Positions 7,761 to 15,690 of a DNA stretch of 37,016 nucleotides are shown here, one piece after another. The stretch is from Nocardioides albidus (GTDB taxonomy: Bacteria; Actinomycetota; Actinomycetes; Propionibacteriales; Nocardioidaceae): the NCBI RefSeq assembly GCF_006335005.1, contig NZ_VDMP01000023.1, positions 1-37,016 on the forward strand. The letters are read 5' to 3'. The stretch's first letter is position 1, and the number at the start of each line of letters is the position of its first letter. Both the position numbers and the translations under genes were made by a program. A model generated the notes under the pieces. It did not search any database. It saw nothing but the letters and a program-made list of their open reading frames with translations, and was not told the origin of the DNA.

Positions 7761-8515
7761 CCACGCCGGTCGGGGCCGCCTACGACGCCGCTGCGTCCGC
7801 GTGGCGCGACGGTCCGGCCCGGCTCTACGCCGGGCTGGCCGAGGTGCTGGTCGACGGCCTCGACCTCGACGGCGCCGCGGTGCTGGACGCGGGCGCCGGG
7901 TCCGGCGTCGCCGGCGACGCGGCCCGCCGTGCAGGCGCGGCACGGGTGGTGGCGATCGACCTCGCCCCGGCGATCCTGCCGCGACCGCCGGCCCTCGCGG
8001 TCGCCGCCGACCTGGCCCGGCTGCCCTTCGCCCACCGGGCCTTCGACATCGCGCTGGCGGCCTTCAGCCTCGGCCACCTGACCGACCCGGAGCCGGTGCT
8101 GGCCGGACTGCGCCGGGTCGCGCCGATGCTCGCCGCCTCGGCCTTCGCGCAGGGCTGGACGCACCCGGCGAAGGATGTCGTCGAGCAGGTCCTCGCCGAG
8201 CACGGCTACCGTCCGCCGGGCTGGTACCTCGCCTTCAAGAGCGGCCCCGAGCGCCGGATCGGCGACCCGGACCGGTTCGCGGCGCTGGTGGCCGGGGCCG
8301 GTCACCGCGAGGTCCGGGTGCGCCGGGTCGAGGTCGCCACCGGCCTCGTCGAGCCGGAGGACCTGGCGGCATGGCGGCTGGGGATGGCGCACGTCGCGCC
8401 GTTCGTCGACCGGCTCCCGCAGTCCGCGCGGAGGGCCGTGCGGGAGGAGGCCGCCCGACGGCTGGCCGGTGCGCCCGAGGTGGTCGTCCCGGTGCTGGTG
8501 CTCACCGCGACCTGA
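7757..8515 (+). CDS. Class I SAM-dependent methyltransferase
   Basis: The product is 252 aa. Motif I VLDAGAGSG is at about residues 42-50, the acidic residue ending strand beta-2 is Asp68 (VAIDLA), and the post-motif AADLARLPF followed by FDIALAAFSLGHL matches the UbiE/type-11 group. The GTG start overlaps the kinase-like stop by 4 nt. The last 14 bp overlap, tail to tail, the convergent SARP regulator. The substrate is unknown; coupling to a kinase-like partner suggests joint modification of one small molecule. The call as a methyltransferase is firm. Confidence 0.85.
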   Translation: MTTPVGAAYDAAASAWRDGPARLYAGLAEVLVDGLDLDGAAVLDAGAGSGVAGDAARRAGAARVVAIDLAPAILPRPPALAVAADLARLPFAHRAFDIALAAFSLGHLTDPEPVLAGLRRVAPMLAASAFAQGWTHPAKDVVEQVLAEHGYRPPGWYLAFKSGPERRIGDPDRFAALVAGAGHREVRVRRVEVATGLVEPEDLAAWRLGMAHVAPFVDRLPQSARRAVREEAARRLAGAPEVVVPVLVLTAT

Positions 8516-11504
8516 CGGCCGCCGTCAGCTGCTCGGCCCGGGTCAGCCACCGTTCCTCCCCGAGCGCGGCCCCCGTGCTGGCGGCCCACCACCATGCCTC
8601 GATCCCGACCGCACGCTCGACCCGGCCCAGGTCGTGCCAGGCCGCAGCCGGGTCGACGGGCTCGCCGAGGGCGTGCGCGGCCCGGTGGACCAGAAGGCGC
8701 GCGCACGCGTCGTACCGGGGGACACCGACGCTCCCGGCGTCGTCGGCGAGGGCGCGGGCGATCGTCAGCGCCTGCTCCGGCTCCTCGCGCAGCAGGTGGA
8801 CCTGCGCCTGCAGCAGCCGCAGCTTCATCGCCAGCCGCCATCCGAACACGAGGTCCCCGACCAGGGCCGCGCGGGCCCGGTCGAGCAGGGCGGCGGCCGC
8901 GTCGGCGTCGCCTGCGCGCAGCCGCTCCTCGGCGAGGTCCTCCAGCGCAGCCACCCGTACCTCCGGGATCACCACCCCGTCGACGGCCTCCTCGGCCGCC
9001 CGCTGGTGGGCGTCGACGCCGGCCGCGACCGCGCCGAGGTTGCGCAGCACCCAACCGGAGAAGTTCACCCCGCGTCCGGCGAAGCGCGGCACGTCGCGCC
9101 GCTCGACCTCGGCCGTGTAGCTGTCGAAGCAGGCCAGTGCCTCCTGTGCCCGACCGGCGACCGCGAGGGTGTGCCCGGTGAACAGCAGCGCGTGCAGCGA
9201 CGCCGCGGTGTGGGCCACGCCGACGCCCGGCCGGGTGGCCGGTCGGAGGAAGGCGAGCGCCTCGCCGACCTCGCTGCGATGGGCGTGCAGCACCCCGAGC
9301 CACGCCGCCGCCTCGAGCCGGTCCTCGCCGGTCGCGTCCAGCATCGCGGCGTCGAGGCGCTCACGGGCGAGGTCGAGCTGGCCCCGGGCGTGCAGGATCC
9401 GGCCCGACGCCACCAGGCAGCGGGTGCGCGACGGGGCATCGTCGGCGGCGAGGATCCCGTCGTCGGCGTAGGACGCGGCGTCGTCGAAGCGTCGGTCGAA
9501 GTACGCCGCCCAGGCGGCCGTCTCCCAGCGCATCGGCCCGGAGCGGGTGGCTGCGAGGGCATCCGCCTCGGCGTCGCGGTAGCGCCGGCGGCGGGTCCGC
9601 ACCCGGGCCCGGGCGAGCAGCGTGCCGTCGTCGGACGCGAGCGCGAGGGACTGGTCGAGCAGGTTCTCGGCCGTCGCGTGGTCGAAGCGCTCCTCGGCCC
9701 GTCCGGCAGCGGTGCGCAGGGCGCGGGCGGCGAGCTCGGGATCGCCGCCCAGCCGGGCGTGCTCGGCCACCGCCGCCGGGTCGGCGTCGGCGCGCCGGTC
9801 CAGTGCGCGGCCCGCCTCCCGGTGCAGCAGGGTGGCCCGGCCGGTCGTCGTACCGCTGACCAGGGCGGTGCGGACCAGGTCGTGCCGGAAGCGCAGCCGA
9901 CCGGCGACCTCGACCAGCAGCCCGCTGCGGACGGCGCGCTCGGCGTCGGTGAGCACGTCGAGGGTGCCGCGCCCGAGAACGCCGGCGAGCAGGTCGATGT
10001 CGAGGTCGCCGCCGAGCACGGCGGCGGTGCGGACCAGCTCGCCGGCTGAGCCGAGGTCGTCGCAGCGGGCGGTCACGGCGGCGACCAACGACACCGGAAG
10101 TGCACCCGCCGGGACGGTCGCGAGCTCGGCCAGGAAGAGCGGGTGCCCGCCCGACCGGGCGTGCAGGTCGTCGGCCCGTCGCTCGCCGACGAGCGCCGCG
10201 ACATGGGACCGGTCGAGCGGACCGAGCCCGACGTGGTCGGTCGCGGGGAGGTCGGGGCCCTCGGCCGGGCGCGCGCCGAGCACGACGACGAGGGGGAGCG
10301 GGCGGCGGCGGAGGTAGGCGAGCCAGTCCGCCAGCGTGGGTCCGGCCAGATGGGCGTCGTCGACGACCAGGACGAGCGGCCGGTCCGCGGCGATCCGAGC
10401 GAGCGCGCGGGTGAGGGCCGCGTAGAGCACCGTGGGCCCGAGGGCGGGGTCGACGGAGCGGCCGGAGCCCGTGGACCCGAGCAGGGCGTCGAGGTCCCCG
10501 TCCTCGCCGTGGTCGGCCAGGGCGGAGAGGACGACGTCGAGCGGCGCGGCCCGGTCGAGCGGCCCGCAGGTGCCGAGCAGCACCCGGTCGCCCGCGGCGC
10601 GGCGGGACGCCGCCCAGCTGGTGAGCAGCGTGGTCTTCCCGATCCCCGCCTCGCCGGACACCAGCGCGACCCGCGGCACCCGCTCGGCCCTGGCCCGGCC
10701 GACGAGCGAGTCCAGGTGCGCGACCTGGCTGTCCCGTCCGACCAGCGCCGGCACGTGCGGCGAGGAGCGCACGAGGGGCAGGTCGCCGCGCAGGATGGCG
10801 GTGTGCAGCGCGGCGGTCTCCTCGTCGGGGTCCGCGCCGAGCTGGTCGGCGAGGGTCTCGCGCAGCACGGCGTGGACGGCGAGGGCCTGCGCCGGGCGCC
10901 CGGCCGCCGCATGGGCCCGCATCGCGGTCCGGGCCGCCTGCTCGTCGAGCGGGTCGGTCACCAGGTCGCCCGCCGCCAGCTCCAGCGCGTCGCGCCACTC
11001 GCCGGCCGCCAGCAGGCTGCTCGCCGCGACCCGGCGCGCCCGCTGCACCAGACGCACCACCGCGGCCTGCTCGGCCACGGCCCACGCCGCCTCGGGGTGC
11101 ACCTCGGGCACCGGGCCGCGGAGCAGGGCGAGCGCAGCCCGCGCCGCCGCGGCCGCGGCCCCGGTCTCGCCCGCCGCGTGACGGCGCTCGGCCTCCCGGG
11201 TCACCGCCTCGAGCTCGACCAGGTCACACCAGTCGGCGTGCAGGCGGTAGCCCCGGTCGGTCCGCTGCACGGACTCGCGGCCCAGCAGCCGTCGTACCCG
11301 GCTCGCGAGGACCGCGACCTGGTCTCCCGGCCTGCGCGGCGGGGCGTCGCCCCACAACGCCTCCACGGCGGCGTCGACGGGCACAGCGCCGCCGCGGGCG
11401 AGGGCCAGCAGCTGGAGCAGCCCGCGGGCCTTCCTGTCCAGCTGCGCGACGTCGAAGCCGTCGACCGTGAGTTCCCCGAGCACACGCACGGCAAGTGCGC
11501 TCAC
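8502..11504 (-). CDS. SARP/BTAD transcriptional regulator with ATPase and TPR-like domains
   Basis: The product is a 1000-aa AfsR-type regulator. The order is an OmpR-like winged helix (about 3-85, starting LAVRVLGELTV), a BTAD domain (about 90-240), an AAA/STAND-type ATPase with Walker A GEAGIGKTT (Lys290) and Walker B LVLVVDDAH, and a long Ala/Leu-rich TPR-like C-terminal half. Such proteins activate nearby metabolic or secondary-metabolite genes in response to a signal and ATP. The frame could start at the ATG at 11513, but that ATG is part of a TAGGAT -10 element; the GTG at 11504 lies 7 nt after it, as in other leaderless genes here. Targets are unknown; the adjacent cupin and aldehyde dehydrogenase are candidates. 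Confidence 0.88.
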   Translation of the reverse strand: MSALAVRVLGELTVDGFDVAQLDRKARGLLQLLALARGGAVPVDAAVEALWGDAPPRRPGDQVAVLASRVRRLLGRESVQRTDRGYRLHADWCDLVELEAVTREAERRHAAGETGAAAAAARAALALLRGPVPEVHPEAAWAVAEQAAVVRLVQRARRVAASSLLAAGEWRDALELAAGDLVTDPLDEQAARTAMRAHAAAGRPAQALAVHAVLRETLADQLGADPDEETAALHTAILRGDLPLVRSSPHVPALVGRDSQVAHLDSLVGRARAERVPRVALVSGEAGIGKTTLLTSWAASRRAAGDRVLLGTCGPLDRAAPLDVVLSALADHGEDGDLDALLGSTGSGRSVDPALGPTVLYAALTRALARIAADRPLVLVVDDAHLAGPTLADWLAYLRRRPLPLVVVLGARPAEGPDLPATDHVGLGPLDRSHVAALVGERRADDLHARSGGHPLFLAELATVPAGALPVSLVAAVTARCDDLGSAGELVRTAAVLGGDLDIDLLAGVLGRGTLDVLTDAERAVRSGLLVEVAGRLRFRHDLVRTALVSGTTTGRATLLHREAGRALDRRADADPAAVAEHARLGGDPELAARALRTAAGRAEERFDHATAENLLDQSLALASDDGTLLARARVRTRRRRYRDAEADALAATRSGPMRWETAAWAAYFDRRFDDAASYADDGILAADDAPSRTRCLVASGRILHARGQLDLARERLDAAMLDATGEDRLEAAAWLGVLHAHRSEVGEALAFLRPATRPGVGVAHTAASLHALLFTGHTLAVAGRAQEALACFDSYTAEVERRDVPRFAGRGVNFSGWVLRNLGAVAAGVDAHQRAAEEAVDGVVIPEVRVAALEDLAEERLRAGDADAAAALLDRARAALVGDLVFGWRLAMKLRLLQAQVHLLREEPEQALTIARALADDAGSVGVPRYDACARLLVHRAAHALGEPVDPAAAWHDLGRVERAVGIEAWWWAASTGAALGEERWLTRAEQLTAAVRSR

Positions 11505-11511
11505 GCGCGCC

Positions 11512-11517
11512 ATCCTA
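11512..11517 (-). promoter_or_regulatory. -10 element of the leaderless SARP gene
   Basis: On the minus strand TAGGAT is followed by 7 nt and GTG (11504). The upstream ATG at 11513 overlaps this hexamer, which argues against it as the real start. Confidence 0.45.
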
Positions 11518-11565
11518 GTGTCCTGACGAGACCCTGGGCCGGGACGGCCGGCACGGGCCCGGAGG

Positions 11566-11952
11566 TCAGGGCTTCGCGTAGTTCGAGGCGCCCCACCAGT
11601 CGACGACCACGACGGGTTCGTCGCCGATCACCCAGGCGTCGTGGCCCTCCGGCAGCGAGGTGACGTCGCCGGGGCGGGCGACCAGCTCGGTGCCGTCGGC
11701 CATCAGGATCCCGAGCTCGCCGCTCACGTGGTACTGGAAGTGCGGGGCCTCGCACAGGTCGGTGCCGGCGATCGGCTTCACGTGCTCGGACCACCGCCAG
11801 CCCGGCTGGAGGACCAGCCGGCCGATCGGGGTGCCGCCGACGGTGAGGATCTCGGCGACGCCGCGCTCGAAGGAGCGGGTCTCGTCCGGGCTGTCGAAGC
11901 TCTTCTGCTCGGTCTTCTGCTCGGTGGCCGGGTGCTGGTGGTCGATGCTCAT
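11566..11952 (-). CDS. Cupin domain protein
   Basis: The product is a 128-aa single cupin. Motif 1 spans GWRWSEHVKPIAG to FQYHVSGEL, with His at about 57, 71 and 75 as possible metal ligands; motif 2 is PGDVTSLPEGHDAW. The first 25 residues are polar and probably disordered. The reading frame continues to 12081, but the ATG at 11952 follows GAGGAGA with 5 nt spacing and opens the recognisable protein. The regulatory gap upstream holds an 18-bp MarR-type palindrome and a 16-bp TetR-type palindrome shared with the divergent aldehyde dehydrogenase. Function could be a small-molecule isomerase, dioxygenase or sensor; it cannot be decided. Confidence 0.8.
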   Translation of the reverse strand: MSIDHQHPATEQKTEQKSFDSPDETRSFERGVAEILTVGGTPIGRLVLQPGWRWSEHVKPIAGTDLCEAPHFQYHVSGELGILMADGTELVARPGDVTSLPEGHDAWVIGDEPVVVVDWWGASNYAKP

Positions 11953-12043
11953 CGGGGTCTCCTCGTGCTCGCTGGCGACGCCTCTCGTCGCTTCGAGGAC
12001 GAGCCTGCGCCGCCCGGCTTGCAGCCGGTTTGCAGCGCGCACA

Positions 12044-12061
12044 CGTCTTGACATCAAGACG
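12044..12061. promoter_or_regulatory. MarR-type palindromic operator
   Basis: CGTCTTGACATCAAGACG has perfect 8-bp arms around CA. The TTGA-N2-TCAA core is typical of MarR-family operators. No MarR gene is in the window, so control would be in trans. It lies 92 bp before the cupin start and could affect either divergent gene. Confidence 0.5.
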
Positions 12062-12083
12062 GCATGTGTAAAGCAGCACATCT

Positions 12084-12099
12084 GCTACCGATCGGTAGC
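12084..12099. promoter_or_regulatory. Perfect 16-bp palindrome over the GabD2-like promoter
   Basis: GCTACCGATCGGTAGC is a perfect palindrome ending 20 bp before the TACTCT -10 element at 12120, so it would cover or abut the -35 region. A TetR-type repressor is the likely ligand. Confidence 0.5.
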
Positions 12100-12119
12100 C
12101 GCAGGTGACTCCGCTCACC

Positions 12120-12125
12120 TACTCT
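12120..12125 (+). promoter_or_regulatory. -10 element of the leaderless GabD2-like gene
   Basis: TACTCT ends 6 nt before ATG 12132 with no ribosome site between. Confidence 0.5.
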
Positions 12126-12131
12126 CGTCGC

Positions 12132-13763
12132 ATGAGCGAAGCGATCTCCGGTGCCTCCGGTGGACCCGTCGACCCCACGGTCGGCGGCCCGCACGATCCC
12201 GAGCACGACCCGCGGGCGTCGTACGCCCTGGAGCCGGAGTACGTCGCCCGGTTGACCGAGCGCGTCGTGGCCACGACGGGGCGCACGACCCAGGTCCACT
12301 CGCCGATCAACGGCGCCCCGGTCGCCAACATCCCCCAGTCGAGCACCGACGACGTGGCCGAGGCCTTCCGACGCGCGCGGGTGGCCCAGGCGGCGTGGGC
12401 GCGGGTCTCCGTCGACGAGCGGGCCCGGATCCTGCACCGGCTGCACGACATCGTGCTCGACCGGCAGGCCGAGATCATGGACCTCATCCAGCTGGAGTCG
12501 GGCAAGGCGCGCAAGCACGCCTTCGACGAGCCGCTGCACATCGCGCTGACCGCGCGCTACTACGCCCGCACGGCCCACCGTCACCTCGACAGCGAGCGCC
12601 GCCCGGGCGTCGTTCCCGCGCTGACGAAGGTCGAGGTCAACCGGGTCCCGAAGGGCGTCGTCGGGATCATCTCGCCGTGGAACTACCCGTTCACCATGGC
12701 GCTGTGCGACGGCCTCCCGGCCCTGCTCGCCGGCAACGCGGTGGTGACCAAGCCCGACGCGCAGACGATGCTCTCCGCTCTGCTCGGCGCCCGACTGCTC
12801 GAGGACGCCGGGTTCCCGCGCGACCTGTGGCAGGTCGTGGCCGGCCCGGGGCGCGAGCTCGGCCCCCCGATCATCGAGCGCTCCGACTACATCTGCTTCA
12901 CCGGCTCGACCGCGACCGGCAAGGTCATCGCCAAGCAGGCCGCCGAGCGGCTGATCGGCTGCTCGCTCGAGCTCGGCGGCAAGAACCCGATCCTCGTGCT
13001 CCGCGACGCGGACATCGAGCGGGCCGCGGAGGGCGCCGTCCGCGCCTGCTTCTCCAACGCCGGCCAGCTGTGCGTCTCGACCGAGCGGATGTTCGTCGCC
13101 GACGCCGTCTACGACCGGTTCGTGGAGCGCTTCGTGGCGCGCACCAAGGCGATGAGCCTGGGTGCGACCATGGACTGGGACGCCGACATGGGCACGCTCA
13201 TCTCCGCCGACCAGCTCGAGACCGTCACCGCGCACGTGGACGACGCCGCCGCCAAGGGCGCCCGGGTGCTCGCCGGCGGCCGGGCGCGGCCCGACCTGGC
13301 GCCGTACTACTACGAGCCGACCATCCTCGAGGGCGTCACCCCCGAGATGACCTGCTTCGGCAACGAGACCTTCGGCCCGGTCGTCTCGATCTACCGCTTC
13401 CACGACGAGGCCGACGCCATCGCCCGGGCCAACGACGGGGAGTACGGCCTCAACGGCTCGGTCTACACCCGCGACACCGCGCGGGGACGCGCCGTCGCCC
13501 GGCAGATCAAGTGCGGCACGGTCAACGTCAACGAGGCCTTCGGCGCGACCTTCGCCAGCATCGACGCCCCCATGGGCGGGATGCGCGAGTCCGGCATGGG
13601 GAGGCGGCAGGGGAGCGAGGGCATCCACCGCTACACCGAGACCCAGTCGGTCGGCACCCAACGGCTGATCCGGTTCGGTCCGATGCTCGGCATGTCCGAC
13701 GAGGGCTACGCGAAGTTCATGACCGCCTCGCTGCGTCTGATGGACAAGCTGGGCCGCGCATGA
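12132..13763 (+). CDS. gabD2: Succinate-semialdehyde dehydrogenase-like (GabD2 type)
   Basis: The product is 543 aa of the aldehyde dehydrogenase superfamily. The long N-terminal part and segments such as VPKGVVGIISPWNYPF, FTGSTATGK, Glu280 in LELGGKNP and the nucleophile Cys314 in AGQLCVSTERM match the actinobacterial GabD2 group, which oxidises succinate semialdehyde with NADP+. An alternative is a broad aliphatic aldehyde dehydrogenase, so the substrate is moderate confidence. The ATG at 12132 is preferred to an upstream in-frame GTG at 12105, which lies before the -10 element. The stop overlaps the GMC oxidoreductase start (ATGA), implying that the alcohol or sterol oxidase and this dehydrogenase act on linked substrates or are co-expressed. 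Confidence 0.82.
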   Translation: MSEAISGASGGPVDPTVGGPHDPEHDPRASYALEPEYVARLTERVVATTGRTTQVHSPINGAPVANIPQSSTDDVAEAFRRARVAQAAWARVSVDERARILHRLHDIVLDRQAEIMDLIQLESGKARKHAFDEPLHIALTARYYARTAHRHLDSERRPGVVPALTKVEVNRVPKGVVGIISPWNYPFTMALCDGLPALLAGNAVVTKPDAQTMLSALLGARLLEDAGFPRDLWQVVAGPGRELGPPIIERSDYICFTGSTATGKVIAKQAAERLIGCSLELGGKNPILVLRDADIERAAEGAVRACFSNAGQLCVSTERMFVADAVYDRFVERFVARTKAMSLGATMDWDADMGTLISADQLETVTAHVDDAAAKGARVLAGGRARPDLAPYYYEPTILEGVTPEMTCFGNETFGPVVSIYRFHDEADAIARANDGEYGLNGSVYTRDTARGRAVARQIKCGTVNVNEAFGATFASIDAPMGGMRESGMGRRQGSEGIHRYTETQSVGTQRLIRFGPMLGMSDEGYAKFMTASLRLMDKLGRA

Positions 13764-15475
13764 ACCACTTCGACTACGACGTCCTCGTCATCGGGTCCGG
13801 CTTCGGCGGCTCGGTCACCGCGCTGCGGCTGACCGAGAAGGGCTACAAGGTCGGCGTCCTCGAAGCCGGCGCCCGGTTCACCGACGCCGACTTCGCCGAC
13901 AACTCCTGGGACCTGAAGAAGTACCTCTACGCCCCGGCCGCGGGCTGCTACGGCATCCAGCGCATCGACATGGTCAAGGACTGCATGATCCTCGCCGGCG
14001 CAGGTGTGGGCGGCGGGTCGCTGGTCTACGCCAACACGCTCTACGAGGCGCTCGACCCGTTCTACACCGACCCGGCCTGGGCGCACATCACGGACTGGAA
14101 GGCCGAACTGGCGCCCTACTACGACCAGGCCAAGCGGATGCTGGGCGTGGTCACCTATCCCCGCATGACGCCGTCCGACGAGGTGATGAAGAAGGTCGCC
14201 GACGAGATGGGCGCCGGCGACACCTTCCACGCGACCCCCGTCGGCGTCTTCTTCGGCGGCCCCGGCCAGGCGCCGGGCGCGGAGGTCGACGACCCCTACT
14301 TCGGTGGCGTCGGCCCGGCCCGCAACGCCTGCCGCGACTGCGGCGAGTGCATGACCGGGTGCCGGCACAACGCCAAGAACACCCTGGTCAAGAACTACCT
14401 CTACCTCGCCGAGCAGAACGGCGCCGTGGTCCACCCGCTCACCACCGTCACCCGCGTCCGCCCCCTGGCCGGCGGCGGCTACCAGGTCGACACCCGGTGG
14501 ACGAAGGCGAAGTTGAGCCGGCGTACCGCCACCAAGACGTTCACCGCCGAGCAGGTCGTCTTCTCCGCGGCCGCGCTCGGCACCCAGAAGCTGCTGCACC
14601 GGCTCAAGGCGACCGGCGACCTGCCGAACGTCTCCGACCGCCTCGGCCACCTGACCCGCACCAACTCCGAGTCGATCCTCGGCGCGATCGCGCCGGAGGG
14701 CGCCGACGTCGACTACACCGAGGGCGTCGCGATCACCTCGTCGTGGCACCCCGACGACCACACCCACATCGAGCCGGTGCGCTACGGCCGGGGCAGCAAC
14801 GCCATGTCGCTGATGCAGACCGTGCTCACCGACGGCGACGGCCCCGAGCCGCGTTGGAAGGTGTGGCTCAAGGAGCTGTGGCGCGAGCGCGCCCGCGTCC
14901 GCGACCTCTACGACGTCAAGCACTGGTCCGAGCGGGTGGTGATCGCCCTGGTCATGCAGTCGGTCGACAACTCGATCACCACCTTCCCCAAGCGGGTCGC
15001 CGGCAAGTGGATCCTCTCCTCCAAGCAGGGCCACGGGGAGCCCAACCCGACCTGGATCCCGGCCGCCAACGAGGCCGTACGCCGGATGGCCGCCGTCATG
15101 GGTGGGGGCACCGCCGGCGGCACCATCGGTGAGCCGTTCAACCGACCGCTGACCGCCCACTTCATCGGGGGCTGCACCATCGGGGACAGCCCGGAGACCG
15201 GTGTGGTCGACGGCTACCAGCGGGTCTTCGGCCACCCGGGCCTGCACATCGTCGACGGCTCGACCATCTCGGCGAACCTCGGCGTCAACCCGTCGCTGAC
15301 CATCACCGCCCAGGCGGAGCGAGCCATGGCGTACTGGCCCAACAAGGGCGAGCGCGACGCGCGCCCGGCGCTGGGCGAGGCCTACCGGCAGATCGAGCCG
15401 GTCACCCCCAAGGCGCCCGCGGTCCCCGCGACTGCGCCCGCCGCGCTGCGCCTGCCGATCGTCGGGGTCAGCTGA
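13760..15475 (+). CDS. choD: GMC-family oxidoreductase, ChoD-like
   Basis: The product is 571 aa, close to the length of mycobacterial ChoD. The N-terminal FAD fold has GSGFGGS; the C-terminus has the GMC active site His467 (AHFIGGCTIG) and Asn510 (LGVNPSLT). Cys191, Cys194, Cys197 and Cys201 form C-x2-C-x2-C-x3-C, a ferredoxin-like motif found in this cholesterol oxidase-like branch. No signal peptide is visible. ChoD-type proteins are annotated as cholesterol oxidases, but activity on sterols is not assured. In mycobacteria choD lies beside guaB3; here guaB3 is 11.6 kb upstream and guaA follows, so the synteny is loosened. It is coupled to the GabD2-like gene. Confidence 0.85.
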   Translation: MNHFDYDVLVIGSGFGGSVTALRLTEKGYKVGVLEAGARFTDADFADNSWDLKKYLYAPAAGCYGIQRIDMVKDCMILAGAGVGGGSLVYANTLYEALDPFYTDPAWAHITDWKAELAPYYDQAKRMLGVVTYPRMTPSDEVMKKVADEMGAGDTFHATPVGVFFGGPGQAPGAEVDDPYFGGVGPARNACRDCGECMTGCRHNAKNTLVKNYLYLAEQNGAVVHPLTTVTRVRPLAGGGYQVDTRWTKAKLSRRTATKTFTAEQVVFSAAALGTQKLLHRLKATGDLPNVSDRLGHLTRTNSESILGAIAPEGADVDYTEGVAITSSWHPDDHTHIEPVRYGRGSNAMSLMQTVLTDGDGPEPRWKVWLKELWRERARVRDLYDVKHWSERVVIALVMQSVDNSITTFPKRVAGKWILSSKQGHGEPNPTWIPAANEAVRRMAAVMGGGTAGGTIGEPFNRPLTAHFIGGCTIGDSPETGVVDGYQRVFGHPGLHIVDGSTISANLGVNPSLTITAQAERAMAYWPNKGERDARPALGEAYRQIEPVTPKAPAVPATAPAALRLPIVGVS

Positions 15476-15525
15476 GCAAGATTCCCCGCAACTTGGTCGA
15501 ACCCGGCGTAACCCACCCTCCGAGG

Positions 15526-15540
15526 GGTCGTTGAACGACC
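15526..15540. repeat. Short inverted repeat before the stem-loop RNA candidate
   Basis: GGTCGTTGAACGACC is a 7-1-7 perfect palindrome directly before the first C-loop hairpin. It could be an operator, a small hairpin or part of the RNA. Confidence 0.35.
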
Positions 15541-15652
15541 GAGCCCGGGATTTTCACGCTCCCTCCCGAAGCCCGGGCTCATGTCCAGGCGCTGTCCATC
15601 AGCTGCGTGGACAATCAGGGCCCGGCCACCCTCCCTCCCCGGCCGGGCCCTG
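15541..15652 (+). ncRNA. Candidate 6C-type RNA: two stem-loops with C-rich loops
   Basis: GAGCCCGGG (15541-15549) pairs perfectly with 15572-15580, with loop sequence CTCCCTCCC. TGTCCA (15593-15598) can pair with TGGACA (15608-15613). A 12-bp perfect stem (15616-15627 with 15641-15652) encloses ACCCTCCCTCCCC. Two stems each with a run-rich C loop are the defining feature of the actinobacterial 6C RNA family. The second hairpin could also end the GMC operon. I could not identify a clear promoter for the RNA, and the location before guaA is not the one I associate with 6C, so an alternative is two unrelated terminators. Confidence 0.5.
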
Positions 15653-15678
15653 GTGCGTGAAAGGGGCTTGTTCGCCGA

Positions 15679-15684
15679 TACGAT
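15679..15684 (+). promoter_or_regulatory. -10 element of leaderless guaA
   Basis: TACGAT ends 6 nt before ATG 15691. A GTGAAA at 15657-15662, 16 nt upstream, is a possible -35. No purine riboswitch was seen here. Confidence 0.55.
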
Positions 15685-15690
15685 TCGGCC

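Noticed and set aside
5034..7943. Very long open frame on the minus strand
   Set aside because: It is antisense to well-supported genes with intact catalytic motifs; such shadows are expected at this GC content.
11513..11513. ATG at 11513 as the start of the SARP regulator
   Set aside because: This ATG is part of the TAGGAT -10 hexamer; the GTG at 11504 fits the leaderless spacing better. The difference is three residues.
15653..15690. Purine riboswitch upstream of guaA
   Set aside because: The space between the last hairpin and the leaderless -10 element is too short and no aptamer-like core is seen.
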